A stretch of DNA of 55,241 bases, from positions 1-55,241 of the forward strand of contig JBGVIL010000030.1 in the NCBI GenBank assembly GCA_045123185.1, in the 5' to 3' direction. Shown here piece after piece: positions 45,521 to 54,458 of this stretch. The position numbers were made by a program, and so were the translations under genes. Every line of letters begins with the position of its first letter. The first letter of the stretch is position 1. This stretch comes from UBA1231 sp045123185. Lineage in GTDB: Bacteria > Bacillota_I > Bacilli_A > ML615J-28 > CAG-313. Below the pieces are notes generated by a model that saw only the letters and a list, made by a program, of their open reading frames with translations, searched no databases and was not told the origin of the DNA.

Positions 45521-47378
45521 AATTTGTTGCCTCTTTCTTTAAATTTTTTAAACAGTATAAAAGTCGTTCGATACGACCAGCGCTTGATGAATACCCTTGC
45601 TGTTTATTTCTAGATATCCACAAGTTGTAATGGGAATTAAGATATTTCACAAAATTATTTTCAATAAGTTGTGATAGCTGTTCATTTTCAACACCATTGA
45701 AATAATTTTTCAAAAAAACGTTAACATCGACTAAAGTATCAAGTAGTAATAAACTATTTGACAACTCATCTTTTAAAAGACTTTGTTCATCATTTAGTTC
45801 ATTAATACTATCAATTTTAATCTTTAATGAATTAAAATATGATTTGTAGTTTTGAACTTCATAATCTGTTAGTAACTGATTTTTTAATTTTGTTTTAAAC
45901 ACATCAATTTCATCAAGTTCAGTTTTACAAAGTTCTGCTTGCACGATAGGCGCAAACAATTTAGTTGAATAACCACGGTAATGTTCCTCACATTCAGGAT
46001 ACATTGCCATGTCAACCACCAGATCGACAATTATATGATTTTTTACCAATAAATCTAAATATTCTTTAATGTGCTTATGACTTACTGATTGATAGTTCCA
46101 AGATAAAAGTCCTGCATAAACAATTCCTGGTAAACTGTAGAGTGGATATTGTAAATGTCCAAAGTCTCCCCAATCAGTTAATATGATTCCTAAGCCATCA
46201 TTGTGATAAGCAGCTTCTGCTGCATTTTTTATTGACCATAACATTTCATAATACTTAGAAGTAACTACTCCCCAAGTAGAAGTTCCAGGAGCTAAAAGAT
46301 ATGGTCTTTTTAATTTCTTTAACATTTGTGCGTTTCTCAGAAAAGGATAATTTTCATTGTATCCCCAATCTATCAAAATTGCATCTTGATCGATTTTATT
46401 AATCACATCTGGTTTATGAATAATCACATCTCCCCAAAGCATTGGTGTTTTGCCATATGATTTAACAACACTAGCAAGTTTATTGAAAAATTCAACAAAC
46501 ACTTCTTCTCTGCAAGTTTTATCACAAACCTCTTTTGATTTACCAAAACCTAGTTCATATGGTTCATCAAAATTCATATTAAAATATTTTGAACTACTGT
46601 ATGGTAACATATCTCCATACATTTTTTTAACTAATTCGAAACTTTCGGGATTTGTTGGATCTAGTGTTGAAGAAACTCGATTACTTCCCCAAATATTAAA
46701 TAATCCATCAACATTAGATAAATGTTTAAATTCATCAAGTTTTAACCATTCTGTCATATGACCAAATCCATTTTGATTCGGAACGAGATCTATGAAGTGT
46801 TCATAACAATACTTTTCAATTTGTTGATATTCTAGAACCGAAATAAAGTTTCCATCTTTGTTTACAAACGGCATACTCTTGTATTCAAATGAGAAACCTT
46901 CAACATAAAGTTCCATGTGATTATATCTAAGTCTACTAAGAACATCAATATATTTTTCAATTGTTTCAATATTCGGAACTTTAGATCGACTTATATCTAA
47001 CATAAATCCACGTACTTTAAAATCAGGATAATCTAATATTTCAAGTGGTGGAATCATACCTTGATAAACTCTTGCAAGTTCTTCAAGTGTAACTAATGCA
47101 TAATAACAACCAGTTACAGATGATACAGTTATATTAGCTCGTCGATTACTAATTTGTAACTTATATCCATCAATTGGTAAGTTACCTTCTTTTACCGTAA
47201 TCAAACCATTTTCTAAATCTGTCGGATATTTCTCAATTAACTGATCAATAAACCTATCTAACCTTTCGTCAAAAAAAGAGCGAAAATCGATTGTCTTTAA
47301 CGAACCAACATTCAAAAACTTCTTTTTTGAATTATCTAGATATTTAATTTTCTTGAACATTGGTGTTAAATAATCCAT
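45513..47378 (-). CDS. GH20 beta-N-acetylhexosaminidase, cytoplasmic
   Basis: 621 residues. An N-terminal zincin-like GH20b part (about 1-110) precedes a catalytic barrel starting FKVRGFMLDISRSKVPNIET. The Asp-Glu pair is in NMNFDEPYELGFGKSK (about 265-280), and WGDVIIHKP and LTDWGDFGH line the active site. The C-terminal part is helical. No signal peptide, so it should remove terminal GlcNAc or GalNAc from imported oligosaccharides. First gene of the long operon; AGGAGG precedes the ATG. Confidence 0.9.
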   Translation of the reverse strand: MDYLTPMFKKIKYLDNSKKKFLNVGSLKTIDFRSFFDERLDRFIDQLIEKYPTDLENGLITVKEGNLPIDGYKLQISNRRANITVSSVTGCYYALVTLEELARVYQGMIPPLEILDYPDFKVRGFMLDISRSKVPNIETIEKYIDVLSRLRYNHMELYVEGFSFEYKSMPFVNKDGNFISVLEYQQIEKYCYEHFIDLVPNQNGFGHMTEWLKLDEFKHLSNVDGLFNIWGSNRVSSTLDPTNPESFELVKKMYGDMLPYSSSKYFNMNFDEPYELGFGKSKEVCDKTCREEVFVEFFNKLASVVKSYGKTPMLWGDVIIHKPDVINKIDQDAILIDWGYNENYPFLRNAQMLKKLKRPYLLAPGTSTWGVVTSKYYEMLWSIKNAAEAAYHNDGLGIILTDWGDFGHLQYPLYSLPGIVYAGLLSWNYQSVSHKHIKEYLDLLVKNHIIVDLVVDMAMYPECEEHYRGYSTKLFAPIVQAELCKTELDEIDVFKTKLKNQLLTDYEVQNYKSYFNSLKIKIDSINELNDEQSLLKDELSNSLLLLDTLVDVNVFLKNYFNGVENEQLSQLIENNFVKYLNSHYNLWISRNKQQGYSSSAGRIERLLYCLKNLKKEATNYE

Positions 47379-47402
47379 ATTTGCTCCTCCTGTTTACATA
47401 AT

Positions 47403-47428
47403 AAGCCGATTATATAAGCTTATTATAC
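47403..47428. promoter_or_regulatory. Inverted repeat overlapping the -10 of the large operon
   Basis: ATAAGC...GCTTAT arms (with AATAAGC/GCTTATT extension) flank 11 bases around the transcription start of the GH20 operon, a possible second operator next to the cre box. Confidence 0.4.
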
Positions 47429-47450
47429 CAAAATCCCAGATTTTTTTCAA
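47422..47450 (-). promoter_or_regulatory. Promoter of the 13-gene amino-sugar operon
   Basis: Minus strand: -35 TTGAAA (47450-47445), a 17-base spacer, -10 TATAAT (47427-47422). Confidence 0.85.
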
Positions 47451-47470
47451 GTAGAATGTAATATTATTTT

Positions 47471-47483
47471 TCAAGCGCTTTCA
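47471..47483. promoter_or_regulatory. cre-like operator upstream of the GH20 operon promoter
   Basis: TGAAAGCGCTTGA on the minus strand (TCAAGCGCTTTCA on plus) has the AAGCGCTT centre of CcpA/LacI-type sites. It lies about 20 bp upstream of the -35, so it could activate or modulate and need not repress. Confidence 0.65.
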
Positions 47484-47500
47484 TTTTTTTACAAAAAATA

Positions 47501-47529
47501 AAATAACAGCCTATAAAAGGCTGTTATTT
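47501..47529 (-). terminator. Terminator after the cytoplasmic GHL10 gene
   Basis: Minus strand: AAATAACAGCC, loop of seven, GGCTGTTATTT, then a T-rich tract. Confidence 0.85.
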
Positions 47530-47536
47530 TGATTGT

Positions 47537-48808
47537 TTATTTTTCAAATTTTAATAGTTTTTCTTGGTTAAAACGACATTTCATAAGAGCGATAGCTGCA
47601 TCTTTTGTTGGGTTTTGACCAGGAACTAAATCTTTATATGTGAAGAACACAGACCCTGTAACTTGTTTATATTGTTGATTATAACGAAGTTGATTATCGA
47701 TTTCAAGTGGGTTTGCCCAAATTTCACTAGAACCCATTTGATATAAACCATGTCCTACATAAAGAATAGTATTTGTTTCTTTTGCAATATCATTCCACCA
47801 TTTAGCTAAGTCATGATAGTTAACATCTATTCTTTCAAATGGCCAATAGATTTGTGGAACAACATAATCAATCCATCCTTCTTTCATCCATCTGTAAACA
47901 TCTGAATAAAGATCAGTATAACACTCAGTTACACCTGCTGAATGGAAAGAACCTTTTTCCCATCCACCTTCTTTAACTAAAGAATTAGTGCGATAAATTG
48001 CAAATGGACTTATTCCAAAGTGAACTTTACGATTTGTGTTGCTAAGCGATTTTTTCATAGCATTGTGAATACTTTCAATCATTTTGTCTACATTTTCTCT
48101 ACGCCAGTCATCAAATGATTTTTCTTTGCCACTTGCTTCATAATCAGCTAATTCTTCTGATTCTGGAACTTTAGCATATGGGTAGAAATAGTCATCAATA
48201 TGAACACCTGTAACATCGTAATTTTCAATAACTTCCATGATAGTTTCAGTCACAAAATCAATAACTCTTTGAGAAGATGGCTTTAAAATAATCTTACCAT
48301 TTCCATCAAGAATTGTATCTTCAGGGAAACGTTTTGCGAAGTTTAAATCGTCTAAAGAATTTAAATATTCTTCTTTTGAAATAGTTCCATCAGTTACAGA
48401 TTTCATTGAAACACGATATGGATTCATCCATGCATGAACTTCAATATTATGTTTTTTAGCTTCATCAATAACAAATTGTAATACGTCAAATCCGGGATCT
48501 TTTCCTTCTGTACCTGTAATAAATCTTGACCATGGATTAAGTTTAGATTTATAGTAAGTATCACTTAATGGTCTTACTTGGAAGATCATTAAATTAATAT
48601 TGTAAGATGCAATATTTTCAATCATCTTAACAAGATATTCTTTATAACTTTCAACATCTTTCATAATTGGTGTATCAATATTTACAACATTAGAAATCCA
48701 TACACCACGAACATAATTTGGATTATATTCATAATTTGGTAAATCAACTGGTTTAGTTGATTTGTAATAACATACAAGTTCTTCGCTATTAAATTTATGT
48801 AATTTCAT
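47537..48808 (-). CDS. GHL10-family (DUF187) glycoside hydrolase, cytoplasmic
   Basis: 423 residues with the full GHL10 motif set: YVRGVWISNVVNIDTP, MIFQVRPLSDTYY, VHAWMNPYRVS, GVHIDDYFYP, 'FGISPFAIYRTNS' and 'YVVPQIYWPF'. E. coli DigH of this family cuts peptide-free (denuded) peptidoglycan glycan strands. This copy has no signal peptide and no repeats, so it probably works on imported glycan. It follows the secreted GHL10 gene by 3 bases. AGGA just before the ATG. Confidence 0.88.
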   Translation of the reverse strand: MKLHKFNSEELVCYYKSTKPVDLPNYEYNPNYVRGVWISNVVNIDTPIMKDVESYKEYLVKMIENIASYNINLMIFQVRPLSDTYYKSKLNPWSRFITGTEGKDPGFDVLQFVIDEAKKHNIEVHAWMNPYRVSMKSVTDGTISKEEYLNSLDDLNFAKRFPEDTILDGNGKIILKPSSQRVIDFVTETIMEVIENYDVTGVHIDDYFYPYAKVPESEELADYEASGKEKSFDDWRRENVDKMIESIHNAMKKSLSNTNRKVHFGISPFAIYRTNSLVKEGGWEKGSFHSAGVTECYTDLYSDVYRWMKEGWIDYVVPQIYWPFERIDVNYHDLAKWWNDIAKETNTILYVGHGLYQMGSSEIWANPLEIDNQLRYNQQYKQVTGSVFFTYKDLVPGQNPTKDAAIALMKCRFNQEKLLKFEK

Positions 48809-48811
48809 ATC

Positions 48812-51031
48812 CTATTTTTTCTTTCTTATTAATAATAGAGTCGCAGCTGCAAGTAATGGAAGTAATGAAACAAATCCCATATTACAGTTCATTCCACCAC
48901 CATTACTTGGTGTATCTGGTTTATCAGTTGTAGGTTCTTTTTCACCACATTCACATTCGCCATTTACGAATTTATGTTCATGAACTGGTTCTTCATAGTT
49001 TGGATCTTTTGCTCCACAAGAACATACGCCATCAACATATTTATGTTTATGTACTGCATTCTTAACTACTTGTACAACAGGTAATTCTAAATCAATTGTA
49101 CGGTCAGTATCATTTACGCTAATCATTAATTGAGTTGCAGCTTCAATTAATGTATTATATTCATACTCATAAATACCAGGTTCAACTTCAATCATCTTGA
49201 ATGATGTAGAGTAAGCACCTTCTCCATATCTAACTTTTAGATTAACTGTAAGTGGTAAACCTAAATCTGAAGTAATAGATGCACGAACTTTGATTACTTC
49301 ACCAAGTGAATAGTCACGTTCTTCGAATTCTAAGATTTCAATTTTTGGACCTTCATTTACGATTGCACTGTTAAAATCAATCTTAACATATTCATCAATT
49401 GGTTTATTAGCATTATCAAAAATTCTAATATAGAAGTCATAGTTACTAACACTATAATCAGTTAATGAATTATATTGTTGTTTATTTCCATTTCCTAAAA
49501 CGTTAAAGATTTTTTGTACTACAACGCCTTCTGCACTAAAGTCTGCAGGTTGTCCTTTTGGAACTGCGTATAATGCATAACCATTAGCATTTTTAACTTC
49601 ATTGAAACTCATATAATATTTATTACCAAGTTTTGTTAATTCAACTTTAGGAAGTTCTGTAATTGGTTTTACTTCTTCATATGATGGAAGTAATGAACCA
49701 CTTAACCAAGCTTTCTTAAGAAGTACATTAGCAGATCCTAAGTTACCAGTTGAGATTTCTAAGTTTTTATAAGAGAATAAAACAAATCCATCTACTTCAG
49801 TAAAACGATTATCTTTAACATATTTAAATTGATTATCTACTTCATATGCTGAACCAAATGTGTCAGCATTTGTTTCTGATAATTTGTAATAACCTGTACC
49901 AATATATAATTTAACTTTAGTTGGTGCACAAATTTTTGACCACCATCTAACAATTTCTTTATAGTTATCTTCTAAAGAAGAATAAGCTTGAGGAAGAATA
50001 TAGTCTAGCCATTCTTCTTCAACCCATTTTTTAGTGTCAGCATATAAAGTATTATATGTACTATAACTTCCACAAATTACATCCATACCACCTTCTTGAC
50101 CACGACCATCAGGACATCTTTCTGCAGATGGGGCCCATACAGGAGCTGGAGAAATTCCGAATGCTGTATATTGATCTGGGTTTTTAGCATTGTATGCTGC
50201 AACTGCATCACTTACTGATTTAACCATTCTGTCAACATTATCACGACGCCAATCAGCTACTGCTAATGTTCCACCATTTTGTTTGTATGCTGCATAATCA
50301 GCTGAATCATATTTAGATTCAATACCACCAGATGGATAGAAATAGTCATCAAAGTGCACGCCATCAACATCATAGTTTTCGATTAATTCAATAATTGTAT
50401 TTGTAACATGATCAATAGTTGCTTGTTTTGCAGGGTTTAAAACCATTTGTCCTTCTGCACCTAAAACAACTGTTGATAAGAATTCTTCATCATCTAGAAT
50501 ATTTAATGGGTTATCAATATCTGGATATAAGCTTTGTGCTTGTTTTCTTAAATTAAATTTAACTTCATTAATTTTATCTTCACCATCAGAGAAACTTGCA
50601 ACTCTAGATGCAGTTACTCGATAAGGATTTAACCATGCATGTAGTTCAATACCTCTTGCATGACATTCATCAGCAAACCATGATAACATATCCCATCCTG
50701 GATTTACACCATGTTGATAGAAGAATTGGCTCCATGGATTGTATTCTGATTCATATAAAGCATCATTTGAAGGTCTTACTTGGAAAAAGATTGCATTTAA
50801 TCCATAGTGTTCAGCCTTACTTAAAATATTTAATAATTGTTCTTTATAATCATTAATTGCTTTTTCTGTTGTACCATTTTGTCTACCAATATCAATATTA
50901 GATACAGTAGAAACCCACACCCCTCTTAATTCTTCCAAGTTATCATCAATTACTAATGCATTAACACTTGGTTTTTTTGCAAAAAACATAATTGCAAAAA
51001 CTAACAATAGTACTGTTACTATTTTTTTCAT
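48812..51031 (-). CDS. Secreted GHL10-family glycoside hydrolase with His/Cys repeats and C-terminal Cys anchor
   Basis: 739 residues. Signal peptide 1-25. GHL10 domain about 30-440: LRGVWVSTVSNIDIG, IFFQVRPSNDALYESEYNPW, LHAWLNPYRVTAS, GVHFDDYFYPSGG and 'YILPQAY'. Two Ig/Fn3-like beta domains follow (about 455-650). Two His/Cys repeats (about 655-700) precede GGGMNCNMG, a membrane stretch and RKKK, with Cys716 23 residues from the end. Expected to cut glycan strands, probably peptide-free peptidoglycan, at the cell surface. AAGGGTAGG precedes the ATG. Confidence 0.9.
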   Translation of the reverse strand: MKKIVTVLLLVFAIMFFAKKPSVNALVIDDNLEELRGVWVSTVSNIDIGRQNGTTEKAINDYKEQLLNILSKAEHYGLNAIFFQVRPSNDALYESEYNPWSQFFYQHGVNPGWDMLSWFADECHARGIELHAWLNPYRVTASRVASFSDGEDKINEVKFNLRKQAQSLYPDIDNPLNILDDEEFLSTVVLGAEGQMVLNPAKQATIDHVTNTIIELIENYDVDGVHFDDYFYPSGGIESKYDSADYAAYKQNGGTLAVADWRRDNVDRMVKSVSDAVAAYNAKNPDQYTAFGISPAPVWAPSAERCPDGRGQEGGMDVICGSYSTYNTLYADTKKWVEEEWLDYILPQAYSSLEDNYKEIVRWWSKICAPTKVKLYIGTGYYKLSETNADTFGSAYEVDNQFKYVKDNRFTEVDGFVLFSYKNLEISTGNLGSANVLLKKAWLSGSLLPSYEEVKPITELPKVELTKLGNKYYMSFNEVKNANGYALYAVPKGQPADFSAEGVVVQKIFNVLGNGNKQQYNSLTDYSVSNYDFYIRIFDNANKPIDEYVKIDFNSAIVNEGPKIEILEFEERDYSLGEVIKVRASITSDLGLPLTVNLKVRYGEGAYSTSFKMIEVEPGIYEYEYNTLIEAATQLMISVNDTDRTIDLELPVVQVVKNAVHKHKYVDGVCSCGAKDPNYEEPVHEHKFVNGECECGEKEPTTDKPDTPSNGGGMNCNMGFVSLLPLLAAATLLLIRKKK

Positions 51032-51032
51032 T

Positions 51033-51902
51033 TTACTTTCCTACCCTTCTTTTTAAATTTTCATAGTTTTTGTAAGTTATTTTTTCAACATCTTCTTTGT
51101 TAAAACCATTGTCTAATAAAGCTTGTTCAATTTTTGAACAATCAGCATGAGTTTGTAAATCATCTAAATTAGAATTTGGAAAGTCTGATAAATAGTTCAT
51201 CATATCTAGTCCTAACATTACTTTGTCAATTCCCATAATGTTTACTAAATATTTGATTTGTTTTACCAATCCATTAATATTTTGATCTTCTTTATTCTTT
51301 GAAACAAAATTACGTGCAGCAACACATCCAACCATACCACCTGCATCACGTAAAGCGACTAATTGTTCGTCTTTTAAATTACGTATATGATCAGATAATA
51401 CATATGCATTAGAGTGAGATGCGATTAATATTTTTGGTTGTTCTTTTAATACTTCATAGAAACTTTTTTCATTTAGGTGAGATACATCAATAATCATATT
51501 GTGTTCATTCATATATTTAATAAACTCTTTGCCTAAATCAGTTAAGCCTCTTTCACTATTTCCTTTGACACCAGTTGCAAGATGGTTTTCTTCATTCCAT
51601 GTTAAGCTTGCGTGTCTAATTCCCATATTATATAAAACTTCTAAAGTTTTTAAATCAGGAACATTTCTTAAACCTTCTAATCCTTTAATGACATCAAAGT
51701 CATTTTCATATTTTTTAAATTTATCAATTGCTTTTTCATATGCAGAAACAACATCAAAGTCTTCATCAGAGTATACTACCCAAATACCACCAATGACTCC
51801 ACCTTTTGTTAAATCATCTAAGTGGTAATCTTTAAATGGATCTTCTACATTCTTAAAAGCAAGGTTATAAAATATATCACTATGTGTATCGTATATTGGC
51901 AT
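51033..51902 (-). CDS. M19-family (renal-type) dipeptidase
   Basis: 289 residues. Zinc-site elements: THSD near the N-terminus (HxD), GLEGL, SHLNE, ASHSN and LGLDMMNYL. The start at 51902 has AAAGGAAG upstream and begins MPIYDTHSDIF; longer upstream frames overlap the promoter. No signal peptide. M19 enzymes split dipeptides, including some with a D-residue, which suits peptide stems of wall fragments. First gene of a three-gene unit with two GHL10 genes. Confidence 0.92.
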   Translation of the reverse strand: MPIYDTHSDIFYNLAFKNVEDPFKDYHLDDLTKGGVIGGIWVVYSDEDFDVVSAYEKAIDKFKKYENDFDVIKGLEGLRNVPDLKTLEVLYNMGIRHASLTWNEENHLATGVKGNSERGLTDLGKEFIKYMNEHNMIIDVSHLNEKSFYEVLKEQPKILIASHSNAYVLSDHIRNLKDEQLVALRDAGGMVGCVAARNFVSKNKEDQNINGLVKQIKYLVNIMGIDKVMLGLDMMNYLSDFPNSNLDDLQTHADCSKIEQALLDNGFNKEDVEKITYKNYENLKRRVGK

Positions 51903-51924
51903 GATATCTTCCTTTCTTTTTATT

Positions 51925-51953
51925 AGTATATCATATTTATAGTTTTTTTTCAA
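51925..51953 (-). promoter_or_regulatory. Promoter of the dipeptidase-GHL10 operon
   Basis: Minus strand: -35 TTGAAA (51953-51948), a 17-base spacer, -10 TATACT (51930-51925). Confidence 0.8.
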
Positions 51954-51965
51954 GAAGATTATACA

Positions 51966-52012
51966 AAATAAAAAAGCCTTTAAAGACATATATCTTTAAA
52001 AGCTTTTTATTT
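51966..52012 (-). terminator. Terminator after the upstream GHL10 gene
   Basis: Minus strand: AAAAAGCTTTTAAAGA, loop, TCTTTAAAGGCTTTTTT, with T runs; A/T-rich but long. Confidence 0.8.
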
Positions 52013-52016
52013 TTAA

Positions 52017-54458
52017 TTAACGACGTTTCTTGATAAGAAGGATTGCAGCTCCAGCTAACATTGGAACTAAGAACATTGCTCCCATTTGACAACTGCTTCC
52101 TCCACCTGTACTAGGTGCTTTGTAGTTAGGGTCAATTTCACCACATTCACATTCACCATTAATAAACTCATGGACGTGTTCTTCATAGTTTGGATCTTTC
52201 GCACCACATGCACATTCGCCATCAACATATTCATGTTTATGAACTGGAGGTTTAGGAGTGTCAGTTACATCTTCAGATAATTTAACTTCTTTACTATAAA
52301 CTACTACTGTATGTCTTCCATCACTAATTGTTAGTTGTACAACAAAGTTTTCTGTTTCAATACCAAAGGCCTCAAATGTAACAACGATCTTATCTTCTAA
52401 ATATTCAATGTTATTAGCAGGAGTATTAATTGAACCATCTTTACCATTAAATCCAACTTTAACTGTATAAGTTAGTTTGTCTTCATCTGCGTCAAACGCA
52501 TAAGGGAAACTAAATTTAAATACACCATTTGCATCTAAAACATCTTCACCATTGTTAATTGTGATTTCTACTGGTTCTGGTGCTTGGTTGATGCTTGCTA
52601 AACTTACATCAATCTTAGTTGCAGTATTTTGTGGAATATAATTATCAGACACGACTTGAATATATACTTCTTGATTTTCATTACATAATACAGTGAAGTT
52701 TACATTATCTGTAAATTTGTAATCTTTAACAATTGAAATACGATTTCTTGTGTCGTTTAAGTCTAATGTTTCACCTTTATTTATTCTGTAAATTGCATAC
52801 ATACTAGCATTTTCTACTTTAGGGAAACTAATGTCATAAACATTATTCTTACCAGTATCTTTAACTTTATAAGTTTCAAGTTCTAAATCAGTAAAGTCAA
52901 TTTCATCTTTTGGTAATGGTAATACTGGATGAGTTACCCATAATTGTCTAAAGTAATTACCAACACCAAATTTTTGAAGATCGTTTTGGAATATATATAA
53001 GTCACTATATGCATAAACGGCAGAACCTTTAATTACATCAAATAATTGATTGTAACGCATTTGATATGTAACTTCATTAGTGTCATTGTATTCACTACTT
53101 GATGCGTGATATTTATAAATACCATGAGCAACATACATTTTAATAGGTTCTAATCCTTCAGCTTCACGTTTTTCATTTGTCTTAACAACTACATCTGCCC
53201 ACCATGATACGATATCTGCGTATGGAACAATACGGTTTGCGAAGTCATAATAAACTTGTGGGCTAATCCAATCTACATAACCTGCTTCTACCCAATATTT
53301 AGTATCAGCAAATAAATCATAGTTAGAAGTATATGAACCACAGTGAGTATTAGATCCACCCTCAGTTGCTTTGTTTGAACTGTCTAAACAGTATTCAGAA
53401 TTTGATTGCCATACAGCAGCAGGTTTAGATCCAAATTCAACATCTTTATCATATTGTTTATTGACAGAATCTACTAACTCACGAATACTCTTCATTAAGT
53501 TGTTTAAACTTTTTCTTCTAAATTCACCTAAAGTTAAACCCTCAGGTAAATCATATTTACTAGGATTTTCTTGGTAATCTTTATAAGTAGGTAAGTCATT
53601 CATAATGTTTTCGCCAGTAAGTTTTGAATTGTATTCTATACCACCAGCAAAAGCAAGGTTTTGAAGTTGTGGATCAATACCATCGGCAGATCTTGCATCT
53701 AGATAGAAGTAGTCATCAAAGTGGAAACCATCAACATCATATTTTGTAATTAACTCACCAATTGTATTAAGTAAGTGTTCATGTACTGCAGGTTCAGCAG
53801 GATTTAAAATTAATTTAGAATCATAGTCACCCATTAATACATATTCAGGATGTTGTTTAGCAAAATTCTTTTCACTTAAATTTTCAATTGCAGCTTTCTT
53901 TCTGGCAATTAATTCATCGTGTGAATAAGCACTAGCATCATTATCTGGGAATTGTTCTTGAACAGTTACACGGAAAGCATTCATCCAACATTGGAAATAC
54001 ATATCTCTTTCATGAGTAACTTCAATCATCCATTCAAGTGGATCCCATCCTGGATTAACACCACGACCAACTAAGAATTCACTCCAGTCGTTATATTCTG
54101 ATTCGTAGAACGCATCATTATTTGGACGAACTTGGAAGAAAATTGTGTTCATGTTATAGCTTTCTAATGTATCTAAGATATCTAGATAGAAAGCTTTATA
54201 TTCTTCAATTGCAGCTTCAGTTGTCCCTTTTTGTTTTGGAACATCATTATTCCAAACAGTAGCAACCCAAGCTCCACGCATTTCAGATGAATCAACAACA
54301 TATTCTACTGGTACTTTAACTGTATTACCAGTATAGTTATAATATACTTTACTTCCATTGATTACAACTTCTTCTAAAGCAACAGCTGATGTTCCTTTAA
54401 AACCTAGAGTTAGTAATAAACTAAATGTAATAATGAAAGCAACTAAAACTTTTTTCAT
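52017..54458 (-). CDS. Secreted, diverged GHL10 glycoside hydrolase with His/Cys repeats and C-terminal Cys anchor
   Basis: 813 residues. Signal peptide 1-26. GHL10 region about 55-510: MRGAWVATVWNNDVP, IFFQVRPNNDAFYESEYNDW, GFHFDDYFYLD and 'WISPQVYYDF'. The usual H-AW-NPYR strand motif is FQCWMNAFRVT here, so one active-site His appears replaced. Beta domains follow (about 525-730), then two His/Cys repeats (HKHEYVDGECACGAKDP type) and GGGSSCQMG, membrane stretch, KKRR; Cys790 is 23 residues from the end. Start overlaps the deacetylase stop by one base. AGGAGG precedes the ATG. Confidence 0.88.
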   Translation of the reverse strand: MKKVLVAFIITFSLLLTLGFKGTSAVALEEVVINGSKVYYNYTGNTVKVPVEYVVDSSEMRGAWVATVWNNDVPKQKGTTEAAIEEYKAFYLDILDTLESYNMNTIFFQVRPNNDAFYESEYNDWSEFLVGRGVNPGWDPLEWMIEVTHERDMYFQCWMNAFRVTVQEQFPDNDASAYSHDELIARKKAAIENLSEKNFAKQHPEYVLMGDYDSKLILNPAEPAVHEHLLNTIGELITKYDVDGFHFDDYFYLDARSADGIDPQLQNLAFAGGIEYNSKLTGENIMNDLPTYKDYQENPSKYDLPEGLTLGEFRRKSLNNLMKSIRELVDSVNKQYDKDVEFGSKPAAVWQSNSEYCLDSSNKATEGGSNTHCGSYTSNYDLFADTKYWVEAGYVDWISPQVYYDFANRIVPYADIVSWWADVVVKTNEKREAEGLEPIKMYVAHGIYKYHASSSEYNDTNEVTYQMRYNQLFDVIKGSAVYAYSDLYIFQNDLQKFGVGNYFRQLWVTHPVLPLPKDEIDFTDLELETYKVKDTGKNNVYDISFPKVENASMYAIYRINKGETLDLNDTRNRISIVKDYKFTDNVNFTVLCNENQEVYIQVVSDNYIPQNTATKIDVSLASINQAPEPVEITINNGEDVLDANGVFKFSFPYAFDADEDKLTYTVKVGFNGKDGSINTPANNIEYLEDKIVVTFEAFGIETENFVVQLTISDGRHTVVVYSKEVKLSEDVTDTPKPPVHKHEYVDGECACGAKDPNYEEHVHEFINGECECGEIDPNYKAPSTGGGSSCQMGAMFLVPMLAGAAILLIKKRR

